A DNA stretch of 64,000 nucleotides from Oceanospirillaceae bacterium. Its GTDB lineage: Bacteria; Pseudomonadota; Gammaproteobacteria; Pseudomonadales; Oceanobacteraceae. The DNA lies in contig JACKOM010000002.1 in NCBI GenBank assembly GCA_024234265.1, positions 1-64,000 of the forward strand, written 5' to 3'. This document shows, piece after piece, positions 7,972 to 16,662 of the stretch (its first letter is position 1; each line of letters starts with the position of its first letter). Under the pieces are notes generated by a model, which saw only the letters and a program-made list of their open reading frames with translations, was not told where the DNA came from and made no database searches. The translations under genes were made by a program, and so were the position numbers.

Positions 7972-9868
7972 TTTTAATGAAGCTCATCAAGTTGTTGTAT
8001 TTGGTTGTGTTTTTGAATTTATCATAGGACGCATGTGCGCCGTAAATGCTGATATGTTTACCATCAAGGCTATAGGGTATGCCCTTGTCTGTCAGGTCGG
8101 ATTGATTGAACAGGAATTTCCTTTCAATAAACTCACCTTTTCCTGAAATCTCGTTTTCGATTCTGTTGTTGAGGACTGTGGCAGCTTCATCCTTTTCTTT
8201 TCTCAGCTTGCTAATATCAAAATTCAAGCTATTAAAGTTATAAAATTTAAATTTAGAGAGTATGTCTTGATCAAATATGGTTGGTGCAGGCATTACAATA
8301 ACTTTGACATCGCTTTGTGTTAAATACTTAAGAACTTCTGAAATCGAGTCTATATCGCCACTTTCATGCATCTGGAGCCATTGTCCTGCTAGGATTATAG
8401 TGTTGAAATCTTTAGCGTGTTCTTTCAGGAATTTCCTGTTTATAAGGCACTGTGTGTAAGCTGGATGTGATTTTGGGCCTGTGTAATTGTTATTGAAGGA
8501 TGGGTAGCACCAGTTTGTGGTAACGGATCTGATTTTTATGCCTTCACTTCTGCCAATATCATCCCAAAATGGCTCCCATTGTCCTGCAAATGAATCGCCA
8601 AATAATAATATTGTATCCTTTGTATTTTTTTCCCCAATCCAGCATTTGTCCTCATTGTCAGATGAGGTTAATTTTCTATTGGCATTGAAATTTTTAAAGC
8701 AGAAGCCGTTTTCTCTTGAAGCCATTTCTAGCTGAGTGATATCAATCCCAAGTCTTTCTAAAGAGTCATGCATGCGCTTAGGGTATCCCTTATGGGTGAT
8801 TATGTGCATGCAAGTACTGTGGATGACTAAAATTAACAAAATGTACTTAATGTAAGGTCTTATTTTGTCGTCTTTTTTATGAGTAAACCTATCTTCGATT
8901 AGTTTTTTCGATGAAAAGCCAATTACTCCGGACAGTAATATACCTAGGATAAGTGCAGGCAGATTATCCTGCAGGTTTAAGTGGTTGATCAGTACATATA
9001 TGGGCCAGTGCCATAGATATATTGAATAAGATGAAGCGCCTATTTCCTTTATTAATATGTTGTCATACAGCTTGAAATTATGATTTTGTAAGAGAATGAT
9101 GCAGGTTGCAATTATTGGGATTATTGTGAGTGGGCTTGGCCATATGGAGTCTATTTTTGGGGCGCAGGCAAATGCAATTATAGAAAATATTGAAAAAGCG
9201 CTCCAAGCATAATTGTTAAAGGCACGTTTGTTTATGTTAATTAATGCGGTCAGGCTGCCAGCTAGCATTTCCCATGCGCGGGAGGTTAGAAAGTAGTAGC
9301 TTTTCTCTTCATTAATGAAATAAAAATATAGTGAAATGGTCAGGGAAGTTAAGCATAGTGTAAATAGTATGCCCTTTAATCTTGATCTGAAATAATTGAT
9401 TGAATTAAAGAGCAAGAGAATGACAGGAAATATTAAGTAAAATTGCCATTCTACTGAAAGAGACCATGTGTGAAGCATCCATTTTTCGCTTGAATCTGGA
9501 TTGAAATAGTCAATTTCTTTGCTGTAAGTCATGTTGGAAGTAAAGTTGATGCTGGAGGCAGCATGCTCTGCCAGTTTTCTGTAATCTTCAGGTGCAAGAA
9601 AGAACCAGCCGAAAATTATGAGAGTGGTGCAAAGTGTTGCTAATGCCGGAATTAATCTCTTTGCGCGAGATTCGTAAAATTCAATAAGCTTAAAATTGTT
9701 GTTATTTAATTTTTTCGTAATTATTTTTGTCATTAAGAAGCCTGAGATGACAAAAAAAATATCCACACCAATAAATCCTGATGTGAATGGTCCTGTCTGA
9801 AAATGGAATATCACTACGAGAATAACGGATATGGCACGTAATGCATTTATATCTGCTCTAAAGTTCAA
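7961..9868 (-). CDS. OafA-like O-acyltransferase with C-terminal SGNH domain
   Basis: 635-aa membrane acyltransferase. Residues ~1-340 form an acyltransferase-3 domain of about ten to eleven membrane segments, beginning with FRADINALRAISVILVVIFHF and followed by GFIGVDIFFVISGFL. Residues ~380-635 form an SGNH-like domain with the block-I serine in LLFGDSFAGQW and the late Asp/His element SLDGKHISIYGA. This architecture is typical of OafA/OatA-type enzymes that O-acetylate LPS O-antigen or other glycans. The neighbouring glycosyltransferases fit a role in decorating the same surface glycan. The gene is AT-rich with 8 bp to the upstream phosphoethanolamine transferase gene. Confidence 0.92.
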   Translation of the reverse strand: MNFRADINALRAISVILVVIFHFQTGPFTSGFIGVDIFFVISGFLMTKIITKKLNNNNFKLIEFYESRAKRLIPALATLCTTLIIFGWFFLAPEDYRKLAEHAASSINFTSNMTYSKEIDYFNPDSSEKWMLHTWSLSVEWQFYLIFPVILLLFNSINYFRSRLKGILFTLCLTSLTISLYFYFINEEKSYYFLTSRAWEMLAGSLTALININKRAFNNYAWSAFSIFSIIAFACAPKIDSIWPSPLTIIPIIATCIILLQNHNFKLYDNILIKEIGASSYSIYLWHWPIYVLINHLNLQDNLPALILGILLSGVIGFSSKKLIEDRFTHKKDDKIRPYIKYILLILVIHSTCMHIITHKGYPKRMHDSLERLGIDITQLEMASRENGFCFKNFNANRKLTSSDNEDKCWIGEKNTKDTILLFGDSFAGQWEPFWDDIGRSEGIKIRSVTTNWCYPSFNNNYTGPKSHPAYTQCLINRKFLKEHAKDFNTIILAGQWLQMHESGDIDSISEVLKYLTQSDVKVIVMPAPTIFDQDILSKFKFYNFNSLNFDISKLRKEKDEAATVLNNRIENEISGKGEFIERKFLFNQSDLTDKGIPYSLDGKHISIYGAHASYDKFKNTTKYNNLMSFIKNAP

Positions 9869-9876
9869 TGTAGTGC

Positions 9877-11640
9877 CTATTGGTTTTTGTAAAATGGGTT
9901 TCTAGTCGTTGTGTAGAGCATTTTTCCGTGCATGGTAAAAGCTCGTTCTTTCGGGAGGCTATAATTAATGCTAGTGAGATCGCATTCTGGGCAATAGGTT
10001 TTATTATCGGTGCTGGTGTTTGTCAGACCAATAGCCGTGTCAAAAATAAAATCGTTTGAAAATAATGCAGTACTATTTGCTTTTAGTGTATTTATCTTTT
10101 CAGGATATGTGGCGTTGTATGTCTTTGATGTCCAGAATAATGTAGGTATCTCTAACATTTCGAATGAGAAATTTGATGAGGAGTGCCCTACACCTCTTGA
10201 AATGTCCTCAGAGTGATCTGAGAAATATAGTAGAGCGGCAGGTTTTTTATATGCGTTGCTGTGGTTGGCCAAGAGACTAATTGCTTCAGAAACAACGTAG
10301 TCATTGTAATATACGCTATTGTCATAACATTCCACAGAGTGGCCAATTCCACCTTTAAACAAACGCGTCATAATATTTTCATATATAGACATGGTGAATT
10401 TCTCGAATTCCTGTGGGTATCGTTCACAGTAGTTTGTATGATTACCCATTAGATGAACGAAGATGATTTTATTATTACTCTCACTGCGTTCGAGTTCATT
10501 TTTTATATAAGGTAACAACACTCCATCAGGTTTCTGGTCTTTGTGGGACATAGCATGAAACTGCGTATCAAATGTCAGGGTCTTGCGCGTAACTTTATTT
10601 GCTATATATCCAAGTACCATGTCGTAACTATTAGATAGTGGTTGATTGCCTATCCATACGGTTGTAAAACCAGCGTTATTAAAGAGTTCAACAATTCCCA
10701 CTGCATCCGCATATTCTACATTGTTCTGCTGATTGGATTGACTCATTGCCATGGATAATGCGGCCATTGTGCCGGGGTAGTTGGCAAAGGCCTGTTGTAT
10801 AACCACAAGTTCGCCATTTTTATTTAGCTTGTCTAATAAGGGTGTTGTTTCTTTTTCATATCCATACAAAGACATATGATGCTTATTGAGTGATTCACCT
10901 ATGATCACAATATAGGTTTCGCCGGTTTCGCTTTTTGTGGCTGTAAAGTTTTTCCCTTCAACATTTAATTTTGAAGTTTTTTCTTGTACCGCCTTTAACT
11001 CATGGGAGTATGTTTGATAGGTAATGAACGGGAAATTTATAAGTCCTTTCTCCGGAGGAGGAAGTATCAATAGTGCAATATTTAAGAATAACGATGCGAG
11101 CACTAGATATTTGTTGGTTGATTCTGTTTCTGCCCGGGCATGTGTGATTGCAATATAAAACAGTATTGCGAGGGTTATGAGGATTAAACCAACATTAAAC
11201 GCTGTCAGAAATGAGGCAATGTATTCGAGGCCCTCATTGGCATTTGTTTGAAAAATGGCGATAAAACTGTCTGCGTTGACGCTGGATCCCACAATCATAA
11301 TATGCAAGGCATAGAACAGCGGAGGGAGAGAGGCAATTGTCAGTAATAATACTAAAATTCCGCTGCGCATATGGGTGTGATTTAGTTTTGGGGCGAACCA
11401 TGCCATAAACGTGTACAGAAGGGTCGTATATGCGATGTCTGTGAATAAGCCGTATGGATAAATTTTACCGATGGCTGTTGCCGATAGAGTTATCGAAATA
11501 ACGACGGTTGCACTAAATGCTGCAAAAAGACCAAGTTGATTGGTTTTTTTACAGGCTTTAAATAGCTTGTAAATGACTGTGCCGAGTGCAATCAGAAAGA
11601 TAAGTTTTACGGGTACTGAAGTAATAATTTTTTCAAACAT
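9877..11640 (-). CDS. Phosphoethanolamine transferase (sulfatase superfamily, EptC/CptA-like)
   Basis: 587-aa inner-membrane protein. Five or so N-terminal membrane helices (residues ~8-205) are followed by a periplasmic sulfatase-like domain. The catalytic region reads TYIVIIGESLNKHHMSLYGY. Later metal-binding and substrate segments include IFVHLMGNHTNYCERYP, LYFSDHSEDI and GVGHSS. These fit the family that moves phosphoethanolamine from phosphatidylethanolamine onto lipid A, core sugars or osmoregulated glucans. GESxxxHHMSLYGY resembles the core-modifying CptA/EptC branch more than EptA; that is inference. It sits in the LPS-type operon between an OafA-like protein and glycosyltransferases. 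Confidence 0.9.
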   Translation of the reverse strand: MFEKIITSVPVKLIFLIALGTVIYKLFKACKKTNQLGLFAAFSATVVISITLSATAIGKIYPYGLFTDIAYTTLLYTFMAWFAPKLNHTHMRSGILVLLLTIASLPPLFYALHIMIVGSSVNADSFIAIFQTNANEGLEYIASFLTAFNVGLILITLAILFYIAITHARAETESTNKYLVLASLFLNIALLILPPPEKGLINFPFITYQTYSHELKAVQEKTSKLNVEGKNFTATKSETGETYIVIIGESLNKHHMSLYGYEKETTPLLDKLNKNGELVVIQQAFANYPGTMAALSMAMSQSNQQNNVEYADAVGIVELFNNAGFTTVWIGNQPLSNSYDMVLGYIANKVTRKTLTFDTQFHAMSHKDQKPDGVLLPYIKNELERSESNNKIIFVHLMGNHTNYCERYPQEFEKFTMSIYENIMTRLFKGGIGHSVECYDNSVYYNDYVVSEAISLLANHSNAYKKPAALLYFSDHSEDISRGVGHSSSNFSFEMLEIPTLFWTSKTYNATYPEKINTLKANSTALFSNDFIFDTAIGLTNTSTDNKTYCPECDLTSINYSLPKERAFTMHGKMLYTTTRNPFYKNQ

Positions 11641-11651
11641 AGTCAGGTGTC

Positions 11652-12668
11652 TTAGATTTTAAATTCTTGAATTTGATTATTCGCCAGCAATTCCATCCAA
11701 CTACTATGCCCGGCCTGTGGCAACGCTTCTACCCGTATATCCGGGCGCAACCAGCGGATGGTGAGTAATACGGTGGACATATCAGCCACTACTTTGCAGG
11801 CTGGCAAAGCGGGTAATAAAAGTTCTACCGGTATGCTGCTGGGCAGGGTTTTGCAGTTTTGTATGGCGTGTTGCAGTTGTGCGGGCAGTTGCTGGCAGCG
11901 CGGGTGTAATTTAACTGCGCTGTGTGCCGTGTCGGCCTTGTTTAATAGTTGGCTGAGCAGCGTGGCATTTGCTGGGCTTAACACGGATTCGTGCGGCAAC
12001 AATACCAGCAGTTGAATATCACGTAATTCTGCGCTGTTTAAACCTGCCTGCTGACAGGCGATGCTCGTCAGGCTGGCCATGGCTGTTTGGTTGATGGCTG
12101 GAATCTTAAAACAGGTTCTGCTTTGCAGGTGGGCCATGGCCTGTTCGGGTTTAAATAACCAGGCCTGTTTAATCCAGCTGCTGGCGCCTATATCCGCAGG
12201 TTGCCGCCACCAGCTTCCATAACTCAGTTTTTTAATGCCCGCATCAATAATTTTATCGCTCAGCCAGTGGGATTTTTTGCCTATGTAGCTGTAGGTGCCG
12301 TCATCCATGTATACGCCAATTGTTGTATCGGCGGCGAGGTGCATGGCGTATTGGAATTCAATGCGGCGATCGTTGCCGGTGTAGATGTATTCAAAAGTAT
12401 TTTCAGCCAGCAGCTGTTCAATGTTGGCGAAAGCTTCGCGGCGGGCGTTACGTTTATTGCGCAGGCCTTTTTGTTTGTAAGAAATAACCCGGGTGTTTTG
12501 GAATGGGCTTTCGGGCCAGGCATTGATCATGTCAAACAGGCCGTGGGCCTTGCCGCCGGGTTGGTCGATGGCAGCGAGTATATGTTTGTCAGCGGGTTTA
12601 CTGAGGGCAATTAGACTTGCCACCAGCATGTTTAACGGGGTTGAGCATAAATACAAATGGCTGGCCAT
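11652..12668 (-). CDS. Probable glycosyltransferase (GT52/polysialyltransferase-like)
   Basis: 338-aa protein that I place only loosely. The N-terminus (HLYLCSTPLNMLVASLIAL) and the segment YIYTGNDRRIEFQYAMHLA followed by IGVYMDDGTYSYIG resemble GT52 and polysialyltransferase-like GT-B enzymes. In those, a similar D-D/E-G-x-x-x-Y element lines the cleft. A later KLHPRCQQLP matches the K-x-HP motif used for CMP-sugar binding in such families. The gene overlaps the capsule-type gene upstream by one base (TAATG), so the two are translated together. Its composition is closer to the chromosome core than the AT-rich genes downstream. Substrate is unknown. Confidence 0.6.
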   Translation of the reverse strand: MASHLYLCSTPLNMLVASLIALSKPADKHILAAIDQPGGKAHGLFDMINAWPESPFQNTRVISYKQKGLRNKRNARREAFANIEQLLAENTFEYIYTGNDRRIEFQYAMHLAADTTIGVYMDDGTYSYIGKKSHWLSDKIIDAGIKKLSYGSWWRQPADIGASSWIKQAWLFKPEQAMAHLQSRTCFKIPAINQTAMASLTSIACQQAGLNSAELRDIQLLVLLPHESVLSPANATLLSQLLNKADTAHSAVKLHPRCQQLPAQLQHAIQNCKTLPSSIPVELLLPALPACKVVADMSTVLLTIRWLRPDIRVEALPQAGHSSWMELLANNQIQEFKI

Positions 12669-13780
12669 TAACGTAAGGCCTCCAGCCGTTGCACCATGTG
12701 TTGCACATGCTGGCTGTTATCATTGGCGCGCCAGTCGCCCTGCACCTGATAAACCTGTTCTAAATGCACCAGAAAACGGTTACGTAAATCTGCATCAGGC
12801 TGCCAGCCTTGCTCAATCTGCATCACGGCGTTTTCCAGTTCAGTGGCATTATTCGCACTGAGGGTTAACGCGGGAATATTGTAAAAAGCCTGGCCGAGCA
12901 CAATCACAGCTTTGGCGGCGATAATGCTTTCAATCCCTACGGTAGAGTTAATCGTAATCACGGCTTTGGCGTGTTGAATTAATGCCGGGGTGGCGCAGTC
13001 GTCTGCAAAAATTAAATGGGTATGCCCGGCCCACTTTTGCAGAATATCCAAATGTTTATCTTCCGCCGCCGGGTGGCGTTTAATCACAAAAACCGGGCTG
13101 GTCTTGCCCATTTTATTTTGCAGGGTGGCATTGAGTTGTTCGAGGCGCCCGAGCAGATCGCGCATGTTGGCAATCCAGGGGGAAAATAACGTTACCTGGC
13201 TGTCGGTATTCACCTGTAGCGGCACAAAATAATATTCATCCGGCAGGTGGGCAGGTTTTTCCATGGCCGGTAATTGTAAGGCGGAGGTAACCGCGGTTGC
13301 GGGGTAACCCGCAGCATGGCGTGGCATGGAATTAAAATAATTAATGCCACGTACATCCAGGGTAGTCATGCCGGGGATTAAGCCGTTTTCCATATACAGG
13401 CATTGCAGGCCCGCATCACGCGCGGCTAATTCGGCAATACGCTGGTTATATTTGAGGCCATTCCAGAATACGATTTTACCGTTTAATGCACTGAAACCCT
13501 GGTAATAACGTTTGTAGAGTAATTTAGCATCCAGGGTTTTCACCGCGCGGAAAAAGCGCCAGTAGAGCGCGCTTTTGTTTTTGTTTTTTTCGCGGTTTTG
13601 TTTTTCGCGCAGCAGGTTATCGATTATGGCGCTGAGCTGCTGTGGCTGGCTGGGTTCGGCAAAAAACGCAGGCAATAAAAACGATTTATGCCAGAGCACT
13701 TGCGTGTCTGGCATAAGGTCGCATAACTGCTGGAAGTAATTTCGCTGCACCTTACGGGCTGCGAAAAAATACAGGTTCAT
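12668..13780 (-). CDS. Capsule polysaccharide synthesis protein (KpsS/KpsC-like Kdo transferase family)
   Basis: 370-aa protein resembling the Capsule_synth family. Characteristic pieces are GKIVFWNGLKYNQRI, CLYMENGLIPGMTTLDVRGIN (acceptor-side E-x-G..P....D..G-x-N pattern), FVIKRHPAAEDKH (K-R/x-H-P motif) and AVITINSTVGIESIIAAKAVIVLG (nucleotide-sugar loop). Known members are beta-Kdo transferases that build the lipid linker of capsules; others act on LPS core sugars. There is no membrane segment. It begins only 14 bp after the metF stop, so it may be read through from the SAM-cycle operon. It is the first gene of the surface-glycan cluster on this strand. Confidence 0.72.
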   Translation of the reverse strand: MNLYFFAARKVQRNYFQQLCDLMPDTQVLWHKSFLLPAFFAEPSQPQQLSAIIDNLLREKQNREKNKNKSALYWRFFRAVKTLDAKLLYKRYYQGFSALNGKIVFWNGLKYNQRIAELAARDAGLQCLYMENGLIPGMTTLDVRGINYFNSMPRHAAGYPATAVTSALQLPAMEKPAHLPDEYYFVPLQVNTDSQVTLFSPWIANMRDLLGRLEQLNATLQNKMGKTSPVFVIKRHPAAEDKHLDILQKWAGHTHLIFADDCATPALIQHAKAVITINSTVGIESIIAAKAVIVLGQAFYNIPALTLSANNATELENAVMQIEQGWQPDADLRNRFLVHLEQVYQVQGDWRANDNSQHVQHMVQRLEALR

Positions 13781-13794
13781 ACTGCTGGCCTGAA

Positions 13795-14628
13795 TTAAGG
13801 AAACAGATTTTTACAAATTGCCAGGCAGGCATCGGCCTGGTTGAGTGTGTAGAAGTGCAGACCTTCCACATCGTTTTCGATCAGGTCTTCGCACATGTAG
13901 GTGATCACTTCTTCACCGAATTTCTGGATGCTTTCCTGATCATCACCGTAGGCTTCGAGCTGCTTGCGGATCCAGCGTGGAATTTCCGCGCCGCAGGCAT
14001 CGGAGAAACGTGCCAGTTTGCTGTAGTTGGTGATCGGCATAATGCCCGGCACAATAGGAATGTCGATGCCCATGGCTTCACAACGGTCGACAAAATAGAA
14101 ATAACTGTCGATATTGAAGAAGTACTGGGTGATGGCGCTGTTGGCACCGGCATCCACTTTGCGTTTGAAATTTAATAAATCCGCTTCGTAGCTTTTTGCC
14201 TGGGGATGCATTTCCGGGTAGGCGGCCACTTCCAGGTGGAATTGTTCACCAAATTCGCTGCGGATAAAACTCACCAGTTCGTTGGCATAACGCATTTCAC
14301 CTGTGCTGGCTGCCATGCCGGAGGGCAGGTCACCACGCAGGGCCACGATACGGTCAATGCCATTCTGGGAGTAGGTTTGTAATAAATCGCGGATATTCGC
14401 TTTGGTATCACCCACGCAGCTTAAGTGCGGTGCGGTACTGATGCCACGGCGGTTTAATTCGCTGACCACATCCAGGGTACGGTCACGGGTAGAACCACCG
14501 GCACCGTAAGTCACAGAGAAAAAGTCAGGCTCGAGCACAGCGAGCTGGTCACGCACTTCGTAAAGCTTGCGGGTGCCTTCTTCGGTTTTAGTGGGGAAGA
14601 ATTCAAAACTTAAACGAAATGTATCCAT
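13795..14628 (-). CDS. metF: 5,10-methylenetetrahydrofolate reductase MetF
   Basis: 277-aa FAD-dependent reductase that makes 5-methyl-THF for methionine synthesis. The sequence begins with LSFEFFPTKTEEG, carrying the catalytic Glu of the family, then SVTYGAGGSTRDRTLDVV and IVALRGDLPSG. The flavin/folate-binding segment ANSAITQYFFN and PIVPGIMPITN follow. Length is slightly below E. coli MetF (296 aa) with no missing domain. It lies downstream of ahcY on the same strand with a 174-bp gap holding a hairpin and a tandem repeat. The grouping with metK and ahcY links methyl supply to SAM use. Confidence 0.96.
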   Translation of the reverse strand: MDTFRLSFEFFPTKTEEGTRKLYEVRDQLAVLEPDFFSVTYGAGGSTRDRTLDVVSELNRRGISTAPHLSCVGDTKANIRDLLQTYSQNGIDRIVALRGDLPSGMAASTGEMRYANELVSFIRSEFGEQFHLEVAAYPEMHPQAKSYEADLLNFKRKVDAGANSAITQYFFNIDSYFYFVDRCEAMGIDIPIVPGIMPITNYSKLARFSDACGAEIPRWIRKQLEAYGDDQESIQKFGEEVITYMCEDLIENDVEGLHFYTLNQADACLAICKNLFP

Positions 14629-14685
14629 GACGGTGACCTACTCAGCGGTTCGTTTTCAATAGCGGGGGATTCTAACACGCCATTT

Positions 14686-14713
14686 GTCCGTGTGCTGCTT
14701 TCAGCACACGGAC
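14686..14713. terminator. Perfect 12-bp hairpin between ahcY and metF
   Basis: GTCCGTGTGCTG (14686-14697) and its exact reverse complement (14702-14713) enclose a four-base loop. There is no T-run right after it on either strand, so it is a poor intrinsic terminator. It could instead attenuate, protect the 3' end of the ahcY message, or serve as a processing site in the polycistronic transcript. Confidence 0.5.
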
Positions 14714-14747
14714 AATAGCGTTTAACACGCAGTTTTCAGGCGGCTTT

Positions 14748-14825
14748 TAGTACTTATAAGCCTCTGGCTGCTCTTTAGTACTTATAAGCCTCTGGCTGCT
14801 CTTTAGTACTTATAAGCCTCTGGCT
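14748..14825 (-). repeat. 28-bp tandem repeat made from the 3' end of ahcY
   Basis: The last codons and stop of ahcY (PEAYKY-stop) are repeated. TAGTACTTATAAGCCTCTGG starts at 14748, 14776 and 14804, a strict 28-bp period. The third copy is the functional gene end; the other two lie just beyond the stop codon at 14803-14805. Since 28 is not a multiple of three, the extra copies are out of frame and not translated with ahcY. It looks like a local slippage duplication. Confidence 0.92.
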
Positions 14826-16185
14826 TGAACGGACCGTCCTGCTTCACGCCAATGTACTTGGCCTGACCTTCGGTTAAACGGGTGATCACACCACCAAAAC
14901 CACGCACCATTTCAGCAGCAACTTCTTCGTCCAACTTCTTCGGCAGCACTTTTACATAGATGCTTTCGGCTTTTTCAGCTTCCATCATGTTGGCGAATTT
15001 ACGCTCGTAGAGGTAAATCTGTGCCAGCACCTGGTTAGCAAAAGAACCGTCCATGATACGGCTTGGGTGACCGGTGGCGTTACCCAGGTTCACCAGGCGG
15101 CCTTCGGACAGCAGAATCAGGTGGTCGTCAGTCGCTTCGTCACGGTAAACCTTGTGCACCTGGGGTTTGATCTCTTCCCATTTCCAGTTTTTACGCATGA
15201 AAGCGGTGTCAATTTCGTTGTCGAAGTGGCCGATGTTACATACCACAGCGCTGGATTTCAGGGCCGCCAGCATGTACTGGTCACACACGTTGATGTTACC
15301 GGTAGTGGTTACCAGCAGGTCGGTGTTGGCCAGCAGTTGTTTGTTGATGCCGGCGGCTGAACCTGTGTTGATACCGTCGATGTACGGGGAAACCACTTCG
15401 TAACCGTCCATGCACGCCTGCATAGCGCAGATTGGGTCGATTTCAGTCACACGTACAATCATGCCTTCCTGACGCAGGGAAGCAGCAGAACCTTTACCCA
15501 CGTCACCGTAACCGATAACCAGGGCTTTTTTACCGGACAGCAGGTGGTCGGTACCACGTTTGATGGCGTCGTTCAGGGAGTGACGGCAGCCGTATTTGTT
15601 GTCGTTTTTGGATTTGGTTACCGCATCGTTCACGTTGATGGCCGGCACTTTCAGCTCGCCTTTGGTCATCATTTCTACCAGACGGTGCACACCGGTCGTG
15701 GTTTCTTCCGAAATACCGTGGATGCTGTTCAGCATATGTGGGTATTTTTCGTGAACCAGCTGCGTTAAATCACCGCCGTCGTCGAGAATCATGTTGGCAT
15801 CCCAGGCTTTGTTGCCATCTTTTTCAGCCAGGATGGTTTGTTCGATACACCACCAGAACTCTTCTTCGGTTTCACCTTTCCAGGCAAAAACCGGAATACC
15901 GGCAGCGGCGATGGCCGCAGCAGCGTGATCCTGGGTAGAAAAAATGTTGCAGGAAGACCAGCGCACTTGCGCACCCAGTTCCACCAGGGTTTCGATTAAC
16001 ACCGCGGTCTGGATGGTCATGTGGATACAACCCATGATTTTCGCACCGGCCAGTGGCTGGGATGCTTTGTAATTGCGGCGCAGGGCCATCAGGGCTGGCA
16101 TTTCGCCTTCCGCGATTTTGATTTCTTTACGGCCCCAGTCGGCCAGTTTCATATCGGCGACTTTGTAATCGGTAAATTGGGTCAT
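14803..16185 (-). CDS. ahcY: S-adenosylhomocysteine hydrolase AhcY (SahH)
   Basis: 460-aa NAD-dependent hydrolase that splits SAH to adenosine and homocysteine, relieving product inhibition of methyltransferases. Visible motifs are [17 protein letters not shown] near residues 51-67, the NAD-binding glycine loop [32 protein letters not shown], and the C-terminal tail ending in KPEAYKY, which completes the neighbouring active site in the tetramer. It carries the ~40-residue insertion typical of proteobacterial forms (for example [12 protein letters not shown] and [11 protein letters not shown] regions). The gene is third of the metabolic genes in the sahR-metK-ahcY-metF operon. Its 3' end is tandemly duplicated. 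Confidence 0.97.
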   Translation of the reverse strand: MTQFTDYKVADMKLADWGRKEIKIAEGEMPALMALRRNYKASQPLAGAKIMGCIHMTIQTAVLIETLVELGAQVRWSSCNIFSTQDHAAAAIAAAGIPVFAWKGETEEEFWWCIEQTILAEKDGNKAWDANMILDDGGDLTQLVHEKYPHMLNSIHGISEETTTGVHRLVEMMTKGELKVPAINVNDAVTKSKNDNKYGCRHSLNDAIKRGTDHLLSGKKALVIGYGDVGKGSAASLRQEGMIVRVTEIDPICAMQACMDGYEVVSPYIDGINTGSAAGINKQLLANTDLLVTTTGNINVCDQYMLAALKSSAVVCNIGHFDNEIDTAFMRKNWKWEEIKPQVHKVYRDEATDDHLILLSEGRLVNLGNATGHPSRIMDGSFANQVLAQIYLYERKFANMMEAEKAESIYVKVLPKKLDEEVAAEMVRGFGGVITRLTEGQAKYIGVKQDGPFKPEAYKY

Positions 16186-16201
16186 TTTTTATTCCTTTTA
16201 T

Positions 16202-16661
16202 GCCAAATGCTGAACGGGAGACGTAAGACGCTAGCCTTCATTTCCCGCCTGTTTCACTGAACTCATAAGAGCATTGAGTTTGGCAAACACATGCTCAATA
16301 AGCTCAATGGCTTCATGATTGTTTTGTAGAAAACCCAGGCGGAAACAAATTTCCAGCTGGGTATCCAGCTCCATCAGCGATCCCCTGGCTATGCCGAGAA
16401 AACGCAGAAAATCTTTATCCGAACGGCGCGCGGCACCTTCGGCAATATTGGAAGGAACACTCACTGCACAGCGTCGCATCTGACTGATCAAACCAAACCG
16501 CTCATGTTCAGGTAGTAACGCGGTGAGCTGATAAACCTGCTCCACCAATTGCATGGCAAGTTGCCATACGGCCATTCTCTTATGACGCTTTTGATGCATG
16601 CCGACCTCCCTGTCGGAGCGGAGCGGGTATGCGTCTCCCGTCTCCCAACAATGCGTTTGGC
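16202..16661 (-). mobile_element. Inverted-repeat element carrying a four-helix-bundle (S23/IVP) gene
   Basis: The short gene at 16231-16599 is bracketed by imperfect inverted repeats about 30 bp long. The low-coordinate end (16202-16231) reads GCCAAATGC then AACGGGAGACG. The high-coordinate end (16631-16661) ends ATGCGTTTGGC after GCGTCTCCCGTCTCCC, its near reverse complement. The outer ends GCCAAA(T/C)GC match closely, and the GGGAGACG core is shared. A related end sequence without the gene lies at 31184-31274. No transposase is present and I see no clear target duplication. Calling it mobile is inference from these repeats. Confidence 0.6.
16231..16599 (-). CDS. Four-helix-bundle protein (23S rRNA intervening-sequence/S23 family)
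   Basis: 122-aa protein with the family pattern: VWQLAMQLVEQVYQLT, a Pro-x-x-E-RFGLISQMRRCAVSVPSNIAEGAARRS core, then FLRFLGIARGSLMELDTQLEI. These proteins are small pentameric four-helix bundles related to Avd of diversity-generating retroelements and to ORFs in 23S rRNA intervening sequences; a cellular role is not established. An AGGGAGG Shine-Dalgarno sits just before ATG 16599. The gene lies between metK and ahcY in the same direction, framed by inverted repeats, so it looks like an insertion into the SAM-cycle operon and not a working part of it. Confidence 0.88.
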   Translation of the reverse strand: MHQKRHKRMAVWQLAMQLVEQVYQLTALLPEHERFGLISQMRRCAVSVPSNIAEGAARRSDKDFLRFLGIARGSLMELDTQLEICFRLGFLQNNHEAIELIEHVFAKLNALMSSVKQAGNEG

Positions 16662-16662
16662 G

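Noticed and set aside
14686..14713. Strong intrinsic terminator separating ahcY from metF
   Set aside because: The stem is perfect, but neither strand has a following T-tract, so I list it as a hairpin of uncertain role.
14748..14825. 28-bp repeats as a CRISPR array
   Set aside because: The copies are directly adjacent with no spacers and derive from the ahcY 3' end; no cas genes lie in the window.
16186..16230. SAH riboswitch ahead of ahcY
   Set aside because: Only a short spacer with the IVP element end lies there; I could not find the conserved SAH-riboswitch core upstream of ahcY or metF, and the palindromic operator better explains control.
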